Assembly: GCF_900142105.1 (NCBI RefSeq)
Contig: NZ_FQZS01000027.1
Span: 1 to 40,148, forward strand
DNA from: Lutispora thermophila DSM 19022
GTDB lineage: Bacteria; Bacillota; Clostridia; Lutisporales; Lutisporaceae
Length of the DNA stretch: 40,148 nucleotides
Reading direction: 5' to 3'
Made by a program: the position numbers and the translations under genes
In this document: in pieces, positions 7,536 to 15,836 of the stretch
How the letters are laid out: each line of letters begins with the position of its first letter
Position numbering within the stretch: position 1 is the first letter of the stretch
The notes under the pieces: model-generated
Seen by the model: only the letters and a program-made list of their open reading frames with translations
Told to the model about the DNA's origin: nothing
Database searches by the model: none

Positions 7536-8597
7536 ATGGGTAAGATAACAAAAGAAATTAAAATTGGGAATATTGCAATAGGTGGTGGACATAAGGTAAT
7601 TGTTCAAACCATGACTAACACAAAAACAGAAAACATAAAAGGTACAATAGATCAAATTCGTAAGCTTGAGGATGTAGGTTGTGAAATAGTACGAGTGGCT
7701 GTGCCAACCATGGAAGCAGCAGAAGCTATAAGAACTATCAAGAAATCTATAAACATACCTCTTGTGGCAGATATTCATTTTGATTATAGACTTGCATTAG
7801 CTTCTATTGAAAATGGAGCAGACAAGATAAGAATTAACCCTGGAAACCTAGGAGGTAATGAAAGATTAAAAAAAGTTGTAGAATCTGCCAAGGATAGAAA
7901 AATACCAATTAGAGTAGGAGTCAACTCAGGTTCTGTAGAGAGAGAATTCCTTGAAAAATATGGTGGACCGAAACCTGAAGCAATGGTGGAAAGTGCCATA
8001 AAGAATGTAAGAATGATAGAGCAGTTGGACTATGATCAGATTGTAATATCAATTAAGTCTAGCAACGTAATGGATACAATTGAGGCTTATAAAATGATTT
8101 CGAATTTAGTAGATTATCCTCTTCATATAGGAATTACTGAAGCAGGAACAATCAAAAAGGGTACCATAAAATCGTCTATTGGAATTGGTTGTCTATTGTA
8201 TCAAGGAATTGGCGATACAATAAGAGTATCACTAACAGGTGATCCAAGAGAAGAAATAATGGTAGCTAACGAAATACTAACAAACTTGGGACTTTTAGAT
8301 TCAGGAATCGAGATTGTTTCCTGCCCTACATGTGGAAGATGTTCTGTAGATTTAATCAATATAGCAGAAGAAGTTGATAGACGTATAGAGAATTTGAAGG
8401 CAAAAAAGAAAGTCAAGGTTGCTGTTATGGGATGCGGAGTCAACGGACCGGGAGAAGCAAAAGATGCAGATATTGGGATAGCCGGAGGAAAGGGCGAATA
8501 TTTGCTGTTTATTAAAGGAGAACCTATTAAAAAGGTTGATGAAAATGAAGCTGTGGATGTGTTGATAGAGGAAATAAAACATATTATTTCATGTTGA
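7536..8597 (+). CDS. ispG: 4-hydroxy-3-methylbut-2-enyl diphosphate synthase
   Basis: 353 aa, the short bacterial form. Penultimate MEP-pathway enzyme; a [4Fe-4S] protein reducing MEcPP to HMBPP. TIM-barrel N-terminal part with VQTMTNTKTENI (about 18-29) and PLVADIHFDYRLAL (about 76-89); the C-terminal cluster domain carries CPTCGRC (about 263-269) and GCGVNGPGEAKDADIGIAGG (from about 300), giving the three Cys ligands and the Glu ligand. The SD is rather weak (AGGTAGGT at 7521-7528). Starts 9 nt after rseP. With dxr and uppS it forms an isoprenoid group inside this operon. Confidence 0.98.
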   Translation: MGKITKEIKIGNIAIGGGHKVIVQTMTNTKTENIKGTIDQIRKLEDVGCEIVRVAVPTMEAAEAIRTIKKSINIPLVADIHFDYRLALASIENGADKIRINPGNLGGNERLKKVVESAKDRKIPIRVGVNSGSVEREFLEKYGGPKPEAMVESAIKNVRMIEQLDYDQIVISIKSSNVMDTIEAYKMISNLVDYPLHIGITEAGTIKKGTIKSSIGIGCLLYQGIGDTIRVSLTGDPREEIMVANEILTNLGLLDSGIEIVSCPTCGRCSVDLINIAEEVDRRIENLKAKKKVKVAVMGCGVNGPGEAKDADIGIAGGKGEYLLFIKGEPIKKVDENEAVDVLIEEIKHIISC

Positions 8598-8612
8598 ATG
8601 GGGGAGGGAACA

Positions 8613-9257
8613 ATGATGTCTGTTGCTGCGATTATTCCTGCATATAATGAAGAAAAAACTATTGGAAATGTTTTAAATGTAGTTTCAAATTGCTCCTTGA
8701 TTAATGAGATAATTGTGGTTAGTGATGGCTCTTGGGATAACACTGTCAACATTGCTAAGAATTATAATGTTAAAGTTATCGAACTTAAAGATAACATAGG
8801 AAAAGGTGGAGCTATAAAAGCGGGATTGAAAGAATGCAGTTCAGATATTGTGTTATTACTTGATGCTGATCTTATAGGTCTAAGAGAAAATCATGTTTAT
8901 GATTTGATAACTCCCATTATACATGAAAATATTGATATGACTGTAGGAATATTTAAAAATGGAAGAGCTATAACAGATATTGCCCAGAAAATTGCTCCCG
9001 ATCTTTCGGGACAAAGAGCGGTTAGGAAATTGATATTAGACGAGATAAAAGACATGGATATAGTTAGATATGGAATAGAAGTAACTCTAACTATTCATGT
9101 AAATAAAAAGGGTTATAAGATTAAAGACATATATTTGGATGACATAACTCATTTAACAAAGGAAGAAAAACTTGGTTTTATAAATGGTTTTTCTTCCAGG
9201 CTAAGAATGTATAAAGATATATTAAAAGTTATTAGCAAATCAGTAAGTAATAAATAA
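8613..9257 (+). CDS. Family 2 glycosyltransferase
   Basis: 214 aa from ATG 8613 (or 8616). An ATG at 8598 is in frame but coincides with the SD run GGGGAGGG (8600-8607), so the later start is favoured. GT-A fold features: IIPAYNEEKTIGNVL near the N-terminus, VVSDGSWDNT, NIGKGGAIKAGL, and the metal-binding DxD in LLLDADL. A later SGQRAVRK segment resembles that of glucosyl-3-phosphoglycerate synthase-like and dolichyl-phosphate-sugar-like enzymes. No transmembrane helix is evident, so it is probably cytosolic or peripheral. Acceptor and sugar cannot be read from sequence. It lies between ispG and polC in the same direction with short gaps. Confidence 0.88.
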   Translation: MMSVAAIIPAYNEEKTIGNVLNVVSNCSLINEIIVVSDGSWDNTVNIAKNYNVKVIELKDNIGKGGAIKAGLKECSSDIVLLLDADLIGLRENHVYDLITPIIHENIDMTVGIFKNGRAITDIAQKIAPDLSGQRAVRKLILDEIKDMDIVRYGIEVTLTIHVNKKGYKIKDIYLDDITHLTKEEKLGFINGFSSRLRMYKDILKVISKSVSNK

Positions 9258-9281
9258 AATACGTTGGTTTTTGGTGATAGC

Positions 9282-12200
9282 ATGCAGAATAAAATGACAA
9301 AAGCAGATAACTATATTGAACTATACACTAAATTATTTGATATCAATAAAATAAAAGTACATCCAAAGAAAAGAGTTTGGGAACTATATATAAAACCTAA
9401 AGCATTAATTGATGTAAGAGAGTTAGAATCCATTGAATCAGAGCTAGCTAAGAAATATACATTAACAAAAGTTAAACTAATTATTTCACAAGAAGCAGAC
9501 ATATCAAGAAAAACGGGTAATATAGAAGAATGCAAAGATGATATCATGACTAGGGTCATAAATGATAACCCTGGTTTTATTGGCTTTTTAAAGGATAGTT
9601 CAATAAAGTGTTATGAGGATAATAAAATACACATTATATTGAGCTCCAAGATTTCTTATGATTATTTAAAACAGAAAAAGTTGGATCAGTTAATAGAAAG
9701 AATTGCTTTAGATCAATATGGTATTGAAGCAAGTGTAATATTAAGTTATATAGAAAATTCTTTAGGTAATGATGATTATATAGATTCTCTTATTGAAGAA
9801 GAAAGAAAAATAATTGACCAAACATTAAAATCTGTTGACAAGAAACCAACGGAGCTCAAAGATAAGCAAGAAACTAAAAATAAGGTAATTTATGGTAAAC
9901 TATTTTCTGATGATACTATATCTTTTATTGATAACTTGAATGAGGAATCAGGAAGGGTTGTTATCAAAGGTAAAATATTTCATCATGAATCTAAAGTTCT
10001 AAATAATGGTAAGAAAATATTAAATATATATGTAACTGATTATACTAATTCCATAATATGTAAGATGTTTCTTAAAGAAGAGGATGATTTAACAACCATA
10101 GGAAACATGTTAAGTCCTGGAAGTGCTGTGAAGATTAAGGGTGATGTCCAACTTGATCCATACTCCAAAGAAATTGTATTGTATCCCATTGGTATTATGG
10201 CTTTAGAATTAGAGAATAGAATGGATACTGCTCTAGTAAAGAGGGTTGAACTCCATGCTCATACTTCAATGAGTGCAATGGATGGAGTGGCATCTGCAAC
10301 TGCACTAATAAAGAAAGCTAAGGATTGGGGACATAAAGCAATAGCCATAACTGATCATGGAGTTGTACAAGCATTTCCCGAAGCTTATGAGGCCTCAAAA
10401 AAATATGGTGTAAAAGTTTTATATGGAGTGGAAGGATATTTAGTAGATGACGGTATTCCTATTGTTTACAATGAAATAGATTATAGCTTTGATGATGAAT
10501 ATGTTGTATTTGATATAGAAACGACAGGTCTTAACAATGTAAATGATAAAATAACTGAGATTGGTGCAGTTTTAATTAAAGATAGGAAGGTTATATCCAA
10601 ATTTAACTCTTTAATTAATCCTAAGATACCTATACCTGAAAAGATACAGAAGTTGACTGGTATAACAGATGAGATGGTCAGTGATGCACCTTCGATTGAA
10701 GAAGTCCTACCTCAGTTTTTGGATTTTGTTGGCGATAGACCTTTAGTAGCACATAATGCAATGTTTGATGTGGGTTTTATTAGACAGAATGCGTTTTTAT
10801 TAGGTATGAGAGTTAATAATCCTGTGTTAGATACATTACAACTATCCAGAAATCTGGTACCCATTAATAAACATAAATTAAATATTCTATGTGATCATTT
10901 TGGTATAAAATTGGAAAATCATCATAGAGCTTCAGATGATGCAGAGGCTGCAGCTCTAGTACTCATTGAATTATTTAAATTACTTGAAGAAAAAAATATA
11001 AAGTCTATGGCTCAAATAAACAGTATTATAAAAGAAGGCAAAAACCTTAAAACATCAGAGTCATATCATATAATTATTTTAGTTAAAAACCATATTGGGT
11101 TATTAAACCTATATAAGCTTATTTCAGTTTCTCATCTTGATTATTTTTATAAAAAGCCAAGGATATTAAAAAGCGTGTTATTAAACTATAAAGAAGGATT
11201 GATTATAGGATCAGCCTGTGAAGCAGGAGAAATATATAGATCAATACTTAATAATGTTGGTGATAGCGTGTTATTTGAGAAAGCTAAGCTATATGATTAT
11301 TTTGAAGTGCAGCCATTGAGTAATAATGATTTTATGGTGAGAAACGGAACCATAGACAGAAATGGCCTTATAGAAATAAATAAAAAGATATATACATTAG
11401 GCAAGAAAATGAATAAGCCTGTTGTTGCAACAGGAGATGTCCATTTTCTTGAACCTCAAGATGAAGTTTTTAGAAGGATTCTAATGGCTGGGCAAGGATA
11501 TAGCGATGCAGATGATCAGGCACCATTATATTTTAAAACAACAGATGAGATGTTGGAAGATTTTAGCTATTTCGGTAGCGACATTGCCTATGAAATAGTG
11601 GTAGAGAATCCTAATAAGATAGCTGATGAAATAGAAGAAATTATACCAATACCTGAAGAGACATTCCCGCCCAAAATTGATGGGGCTGATGAACAGATAA
11701 GAGAGATGACCATGAAAAAAGCCCATAGCATCTATGGAGAGGAATTGCCTCCTATTGTTAAGGCGAGATTAGATAAAGAATTGAATTCTATAATAAATAA
11801 TGGATATGCTGTTTTATATCTAATTGCACATAAATTGGTAACAAAATCTATGAAAGACGGATATCTTGTTGGTTCAAGAGGATCTGTTGGGTCTTCCTTT
11901 GTTGCAACAATGTGTGATATAACTGAAGTAAATCCTCTTCCACCACATTATGTATGCGAAAAATGCAAGTATTCCTATTTTTATACAGATGGAAGCATTG
12001 GATCTGGAGCAGATCTTCCTGATAAGGATTGTCCTGTTTGTGGTAATAGCTTAAAAAAGGATGGGCATGACATACCATTTGAAATTTTTCTTGGTTTTGA
12101 AGGAGACAAAGAACCTGATATTGACTTGAACTTTGCAGGTGAATACCAGCCAATAGCTCATAAATATACAGAAGAACTTTTTGGTGAAGGTCATGTTTTT

Positions 12201-13535
12201 AGAGCAGGAACAATAGGTACTATTGCTGAGAAAACGGCCTATGGTTTTGTAAAAAAATATTTTGAAAGTAAAGGTAAAAAACTCAATAGTGCAGAGGCTA
12301 AAAGATTGATAGATGGATGTACGGGAATTAAAAGGACAACTGGTCAACATCCTGGAGGGGTTATGATAGTTCCTTCTGATAAAGAAATTTACGAATTTAC
12401 TCCTATACAACACCCAGCAGATGATGCTGATTCATCAGTGATTACTACTCATTTTGATTATCATTCCATTAGCGGAAGACTATTAAAGCTTGATATTTTA
12501 GGTCATGATGTACCGACTATCATTAGGATGCTTGAGGATATAACGGGAGTACCTGCCCAAAGCATTAAACTTGACGATAAGAAGACTATGAGTCTTTTTA
12601 CTTCAACGGAAGCTTTGGGAATAAGCTTGGAAGATATAGATTGTAAGGTTGGAAGTTTAGGTATACCTGAATTCGGAACGAAATTTGTTAGACAGATGCT
12701 TATGGATACAAAGCCTTCAACCTTTGCTGAATTACTAAGAATATCAGGATTATCACACGGGACTGATGTATGGCTAAATAATGCCCAGGATATAATAAGA
12801 AGTGGTAAAGCCACTCTTAAAGATGTTATATCAACTAGAGACGATATAATGTTATATCTTATATATAAAGGAGTACAACCGAAATTGGCTTTTAAGACAG
12901 CAGAGAGTGTCAGAAAAGGAAAAGGCCTTAGTCCTGAGTCTGAAGCGGCTATGATTGAGAAAGGTGTACCAGATTGGTATATAAACTCTTGTAAAACTAT
13001 TAAGTATCTTTTTCCAAAAGCCCATGCAACTGCTTATGTGATGATGTCTTTTAGAATTGCATATTATAAAGTCTATTATCCTGAAGCATTTTACGCCACA
13101 TATTTTACGGTAAGGTTAGATGATTTTGATGCAGATATGTTTACTAAAGGGAAGGATTTGGTTAAATTAAAATGGATTGAATTAGATAAATTAGGGAATA
13201 ATGCAACTACAAAGGAAAAAAACTTGATGACATTAGTAGAAGTTGTATATGAGATGTACTGTAGGGGGATAAAGCTTTTACCTGTAGATTTGTATAAATC
13301 TGAAGCAGATAAATTTGTTGTTACAGATGAAGGTATAAGACCTCCATTGAGAGCATTACAAGGCTTAGGTGCTAATGCAGCTATAAGCATTGTAAAAGAA
13401 AGGAATAAGTGCCCATTTATTTCTATAGAGGATTTGAGGGAAAGAACAAAGATATCAAAAACTGTTATAGAAATAATGAGAAATCATGGATGTTTAGATG
13501 GTCTGCCTGAAAATAACCAATTGAGCTTATTTTAA
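9282..13535 (+). CDS. polC: DNA polymerase III alpha subunit, PolC type (replicase with 3'-5' exonuclease)
   Basis: 1417 aa from ATG 9282 (SD GGTGAT); an in-frame TTG at 9264 has no SD. Domain order: N-terminal domain and OB fold (about 230-310), PHP domain opening with RVELHAHTSMSAMDG (about 320), an inserted DnaQ-like exonuclease (FDIETTGL near 410, HHRASDDAEAAALV near 545), the second PHP half, then the C-family polymerase with SRGSVGSSF (about 865), a four-Cys zinc motif CEKC...CPVC (about 895-930) and the catalytic PDIDLNF (about 945). The last residues QLSLF match the beta-clamp-binding motif at the PolC C-terminus. This is the leading-strand replicase of low-GC Gram-positives. A promoter for the next operon begins 2 nt after its stop. 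Confidence 0.98.
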   Translation: MQNKMTKADNYIELYTKLFDINKIKVHPKKRVWELYIKPKALIDVRELESIESELAKKYTLTKVKLIISQEADISRKTGNIEECKDDIMTRVINDNPGFIGFLKDSSIKCYEDNKIHIILSSKISYDYLKQKKLDQLIERIALDQYGIEASVILSYIENSLGNDDYIDSLIEEERKIIDQTLKSVDKKPTELKDKQETKNKVIYGKLFSDDTISFIDNLNEESGRVVIKGKIFHHESKVLNNGKKILNIYVTDYTNSIICKMFLKEEDDLTTIGNMLSPGSAVKIKGDVQLDPYSKEIVLYPIGIMALELENRMDTALVKRVELHAHTSMSAMDGVASATALIKKAKDWGHKAIAITDHGVVQAFPEAYEASKKYGVKVLYGVEGYLVDDGIPIVYNEIDYSFDDEYVVFDIETTGLNNVNDKITEIGAVLIKDRKVISKFNSLINPKIPIPEKIQKLTGITDEMVSDAPSIEEVLPQFLDFVGDRPLVAHNAMFDVGFIRQNAFLLGMRVNNPVLDTLQLSRNLVPINKHKLNILCDHFGIKLENHHRASDDAEAAALVLIELFKLLEEKNIKSMAQINSIIKEGKNLKTSESYHIIILVKNHIGLLNLYKLISVSHLDYFYKKPRILKSVLLNYKEGLIIGSACEAGEIYRSILNNVGDSVLFEKAKLYDYFEVQPLSNNDFMVRNGTIDRNGLIEINKKIYTLGKKMNKPVVATGDVHFLEPQDEVFRRILMAGQGYSDADDQAPLYFKTTDEMLEDFSYFGSDIAYEIVVENPNKIADEIEEIIPIPEETFPPKIDGADEQIREMTMKKAHSIYGEELPPIVKARLDKELNSIINNGYAVLYLIAHKLVTKSMKDGYLVGSRGSVGSSFVATMCDITEVNPLPPHYVCEKCKYSYFYTDGSIGSGADLPDKDCPVCGNSLKKDGHDIPFEIFLGFEGDKEPDIDLNFAGEYQPIAHKYTEELFGEGHVFRAGTIGTIAEKTAYGFVKKYFESKGKKLNSAEAKRLIDGCTGIKRTTGQHPGGVMIVPSDKEIYEFTPIQHPADDADSSVITTHFDYHSISGRLLKLDILGHDVPTIIRMLEDITGVPAQSIKLDDKKTMSLFTSTEALGISLEDIDCKVGSLGIPEFGTKFVRQMLMDTKPSTFAELLRISGLSHGTDVWLNNAQDIIRSGKATLKDVISTRDDIMLYLIYKGVQPKLAFKTAESVRKGKGLSPESEAAMIEKGVPDWYINSCKTIKYLFPKAHATAYVMMSFRIAYYKVYYPEAFYATYFTVRLDDFDADMFTKGKDLVKLKWIELDKLGNNATTKEKNLMTLVEVVYEMYCRGIKLLPVDLYKSEADKFVVTDEGIRPPLRALQGLGANAAISIVKERNKCPFISIEDLRERTKISKTVIEIMRNHGCLDGLPENNQLSLF

Positions 13536-13537
13536 AC

Positions 13538-13566
13538 TTGCATGAATATATAATCAATGATATAAT
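13538..13566 (+). promoter_or_regulatory. Sigma-A promoter of the rimP-nusA-infB operon
   Basis: -35 TTGCAT (13538-13543), 17-bp spacer, -10 TATAAT (13561-13566), directly after the polC stop. Transcription should start near 13573, leaving a leader of about 134 nt before rimP. Confidence 0.88.
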
Positions 13567-13597
13567 TTTTCTGGACACATACTTATTATTTTCAATT

Positions 13598-13625
13598 AGA
13601 GTGGGGCTTTCCCACTCTTTCCTAT
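13598..13625 (+). terminator. Leader hairpin upstream of rimP-nusA, candidate NusA-dependent attenuator
   Basis: Perfect 8-bp stem AGAGTGGG (13598-13605)/CCCACTCT (13611-13618), loop GCTTT, followed by a broken T-tract (TTCCTATT). It sits about 25 nt downstream of the predicted start site, so it lies inside the rimP-nusA leader, and also serves transcripts running out of polC. An interrupted T-tract is typical of terminators that need NusA; in Bacillus subtilis the nusA operon is autoregulated through such a leader terminator. Confidence 0.6.
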
Positions 13626-13706
13626 TATAAACATATTTCTTTTAAGAAAGAATCTAATGGTTTTAATGGTGAATGAATTTCATTGGATAATTAAGGAGGA
13701 GTTACT

Positions 13707-14165
13707 TTGAAGAAAAAGATAGAAGACATACTATATGAGATAAGTATGCCAATTTTAAACAAATATAACTTTGAGTTTGTTGATGTTGAATATAAGAAGG
13801 AAGGTGGTCAATGGTACTTAAGATTGTTTATTGACAAAGAAGATGGAATAACCATAGATGACTGCCAATTGGTGAGTGAAGCTGTAAGTGATAAACTAGA
13901 TGAAATTGATCCCATAGACCATTCTTATATTTTCGAAGTATCTTCACCGGGTATCGATAGACCATTGAAAACGGATAGAGATTATAGGAAAAACCTTAAT
14001 AAGGATTTGGAAGTGAAGTTCTATGATTCTTTTGAAGGTAAAAAAACTATTGAAGCTATATTATTAAATTATGACGACAATAAAGTGGTGTTAAGTTATA
14101 ATGGTAAAGAAATTGAAGTTGATAAGAAAGCAATAGCTATTATGAGACCTTTGATTAAATTTTAA
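13707..14165 (+). CDS. rimP: Ribosome maturation factor RimP
   Basis: 152 aa from a TTG start; SD AAGGAGGAG (13693-13701) is 5 nt upstream and no ATG is near. RimP (YlxS) binds free 30S subunits and promotes maturation of the central pseudoknot region. Visible family features: FEFVDVEYKKEGGQWYLRLF (about 22-41), IDKEDGITIDDC, the strongly conserved YIFEVSSPGIDRPLK (about 77-91), and a C-terminal SH3-like domain (about 95-150). First gene of an operon whose products act on transcription and ribosome assembly. Confidence 0.96.
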   Translation: MKKKIEDILYEISMPILNKYNFEFVDVEYKKEGGQWYLRLFIDKEDGITIDDCQLVSEAVSDKLDEIDPIDHSYIFEVSSPGIDRPLKTDRDYRKNLNKDLEVKFYDSFEGKKTIEAILLNYDDNKVVLSYNGKEIEVDKKAIAIMRPLIKF

Positions 14166-14181
14166 GGAGGGTTATGAATAA

Positions 14182-15225
14182 ATGAATGGGGAATTTCTCC
14201 AGGCAATTGAACAGATTGCAAAGGAAAAAGGTATAAAAGAGGAAGTCCTTTTTGATGCTATTGATGCAGCATTGGTTACTGCATACAAGAAAAACTATGG
14301 AACTTCACAAAATGTCAAAGTTACAATAAACAGAGAAAATGGGGATGTAGAAGTATATGCAAGAAAAACTGTTGTTGAGGTAGCAAATGATGATTTATTG
14401 GAGATCAGCTTAGAAGAGGCTAAGAAAATCAATAGGAATTATGATATAGGTGATATTGTAGAAATAAAAGTGACTCCGAAGAATTTTGGTAGAATAGCTG
14501 CACAGACTGCTAAGCAAGTTGTTGTACAGAGAATTAGAGAGGCTGAGAGAAGTAATGTTTATGAGGAATTTATTAACAAAGAAGATGAGATAGTAACTGG
14601 AATGGTTCAAAGGAAAGAAAAAAATAATGTTTATATTGATCTTGGTAAGACGGAAGCAATTCTTGGACCAAATGAGCAAACACCTGGTGAGGTTTATAAT
14701 ATAGGTGATAGAATAAAAACATATGTAGTTGAGGTAAAAAAGACTACTAAAGGGCCTCAGGTAATATTATCCAGAACTCATCCAGGGTTGGTAAAAAGAC
14801 TGTTTGAGCTTGAGGTACCGGAAATAAAAGATGGAATAGTTGAAATTAAAAGTATATCAAGAGAAGCTGGTTCAAGGACAAAAATGGCAGTATATTCCCA
14901 CGATGAGAATGTTGATGCTGTAGGAGCATGTGTGGGACAAAAAGGCCAAAGAGTTCAAGTGATAGTTGATGAATTAAGAGGAGAAAAGATCGATATCATT
15001 GAATGGAGTAGTGATATGGCTGTATATGTTGCAAGTGCATTAAGTCCTGCTAAAGTAATAAGTGTAAACATAAATAAAGAAGAGAATACTGCTAATGTAA
15101 TTGTAAGTGATTCTCAGCTTTCTCTAGCAATCGGAAAAGAAGGTCAGAATGCAAGATTAGCAGCAAAGCTTACTGGTTGTAAAATTGATATAAAAAGTGA
15201 ATCACAAGCCTTATTAAATGGATAA
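14182..15225 (+). CDS. nusA: Transcription termination/antitermination factor NusA
   Basis: 347 aa: the short Firmicute form without the C-terminal acidic repeats of enterobacteria. Order: RNA-polymerase-binding N-terminal domain (1-125), S1 domain (about 130-200, EDEIVTGMVQRKEKNNVYIDLG), then two KH domains (GACVGQKGQRVQ near 250; AIGKEGQNARLAAKLTG near 315). Binds RNA polymerase at the flap and RNA exit channel to increase pausing and termination. SD AAGGAGGG (14164-14171) lies 10 nt from the ATG; a nearer ATG at 14174 opens only a three-codon frame. Probably autoregulated through the leader hairpin at 13598. Confidence 0.97.
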   Translation: MNGEFLQAIEQIAKEKGIKEEVLFDAIDAALVTAYKKNYGTSQNVKVTINRENGDVEVYARKTVVEVANDDLLEISLEEAKKINRNYDIGDIVEIKVTPKNFGRIAAQTAKQVVVQRIREAERSNVYEEFINKEDEIVTGMVQRKEKNNVYIDLGKTEAILGPNEQTPGEVYNIGDRIKTYVVEVKKTTKGPQVILSRTHPGLVKRLFELEVPEIKDGIVEIKSISREAGSRTKMAVYSHDENVDAVGACVGQKGQRVQVIVDELRGEKIDIIEWSSDMAVYVASALSPAKVISVNINKEENTANVIVSDSQLSLAIGKEGQNARLAAKLTGCKIDIKSESQALLNG

Positions 15226-15236
15226 GAGGTGATTGG

Positions 15237-15512
15237 ATGCTAAAAAAGAAGGTTCCCATGAGAAAATGCTTAGGTTGCAACGAAATGAAGCCAAAGAAAG
15301 AAATGATAAGAGTAGTAAGAAGTCCAGAAGGTAATGTAAGCATGGATTTAAAGGGAAAAGCATCTGGAAGAGGCTGCTATATATGCCCTACTGTGGAATG
15401 CTTTGAAAGTGCAATCAAAGCCAAAAGAATACAACATGCATTGGAAACACAAATTGATGAAGCACTTGTTGAAACACTTAGGGAGCAAATACTATCAAAT
15501 GGAAAGTCGTAA
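15237..15512 (+). CDS. rnpM: YlxR/RnpM family RNA-binding protein (DUF448)
   Basis: 91 aa. The YlxR family shows PMRKCLGCNEMKPKKEMIR (about 7-25) and GRGCYICP (about 44-51), with Cys pairs and many basic residues for nucleic-acid binding. In Bacillus subtilis the homologue has been reported to bind and modulate RNase P, hence the name RnpM. SD AAGAGGTGAT is 4 nt from the ATG. It sits between nusA and ylxQ, the standard position, and its 3' end overlaps the ylxQ start by 14 nt, suggesting coupled translation. Confidence 0.95.
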   Translation: MLKKKVPMRKCLGCNEMKPKKEMIRVVRSPEGNVSMDLKGKASGRGCYICPTVECFESAIKAKRIQHALETQIDEALVETLREQILSNGKS

Positions 15513-15813
15513 AAGGTTTCTATCAATGTTAGGTATGGCATATAAAGCAGGCCAGGTAGTTACAGGTGAAGACACTACAAGAAATGCTATAAGGAAAAAT
15601 AGAGTAAAATTACTTATAATAGCAGAAGATGCTTCTGATAATACTAAGAAAAGATTTATAAATTCTTCAGTTTATTATAATGTCCCATATGTTATTTGCT
15701 TGACTAAGATAGAAATGAGCAGAAGTTTAGGTCAAAAAATAAGATCCGTAGCAGGTATAATTGATGAAGGAATTGCAAAGTATTTAATGAATTTAGTGGA
15801 AAATTGCGTTTAA
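15499..15813 (+). CDS. ylxQ: L7Ae-family RNA-binding protein YlxQ
   Basis: 104 aa from ATG 15499. The open frame extends upstream into ylxR, but the family starts near [20 protein letters not shown], so ATG 15499 fits; its SD is weak and distant (GGGAG, 15481-15485), consistent with coupling to ylxR translation. L7Ae/L30e/S12e/Gadd45 fold: [20 protein letters not shown], then [17 protein letters not shown] and a C-terminal [11 protein letters not shown]. Members bind kink-turns in RNA; its exact target is unsettled. Occupies the conserved slot between ylxR and infB. Confidence 0.93.
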   Translation: MESRKRFLSMLGMAYKAGQVVTGEDTTRNAIRKNRVKLLIIAEDASDNTKKRFINSSVYYNVPYVICLTKIEMSRSLGQKIRSVAGIIDEGIAKYLMNLVENCV

Positions 15814-15836
15814 TTAAAAAACTGGGGGTGAACTGT

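Noticed and set aside
8201-8752. Antisense open frame of 183 codons over ispG and the glycosyltransferase
   Set aside because: Spans two clear sense genes, no recognisable motif or SD. Several similar antisense frames (for example 12051-12413, 17903-18325) are rejected for the same reason.
15804-15836. infB start at TTG 15804
   Set aside because: It lies inside ylxQ without an SD; TTG 15837 has SD GGGGGTGA and yields the normal IF2 N-terminus.
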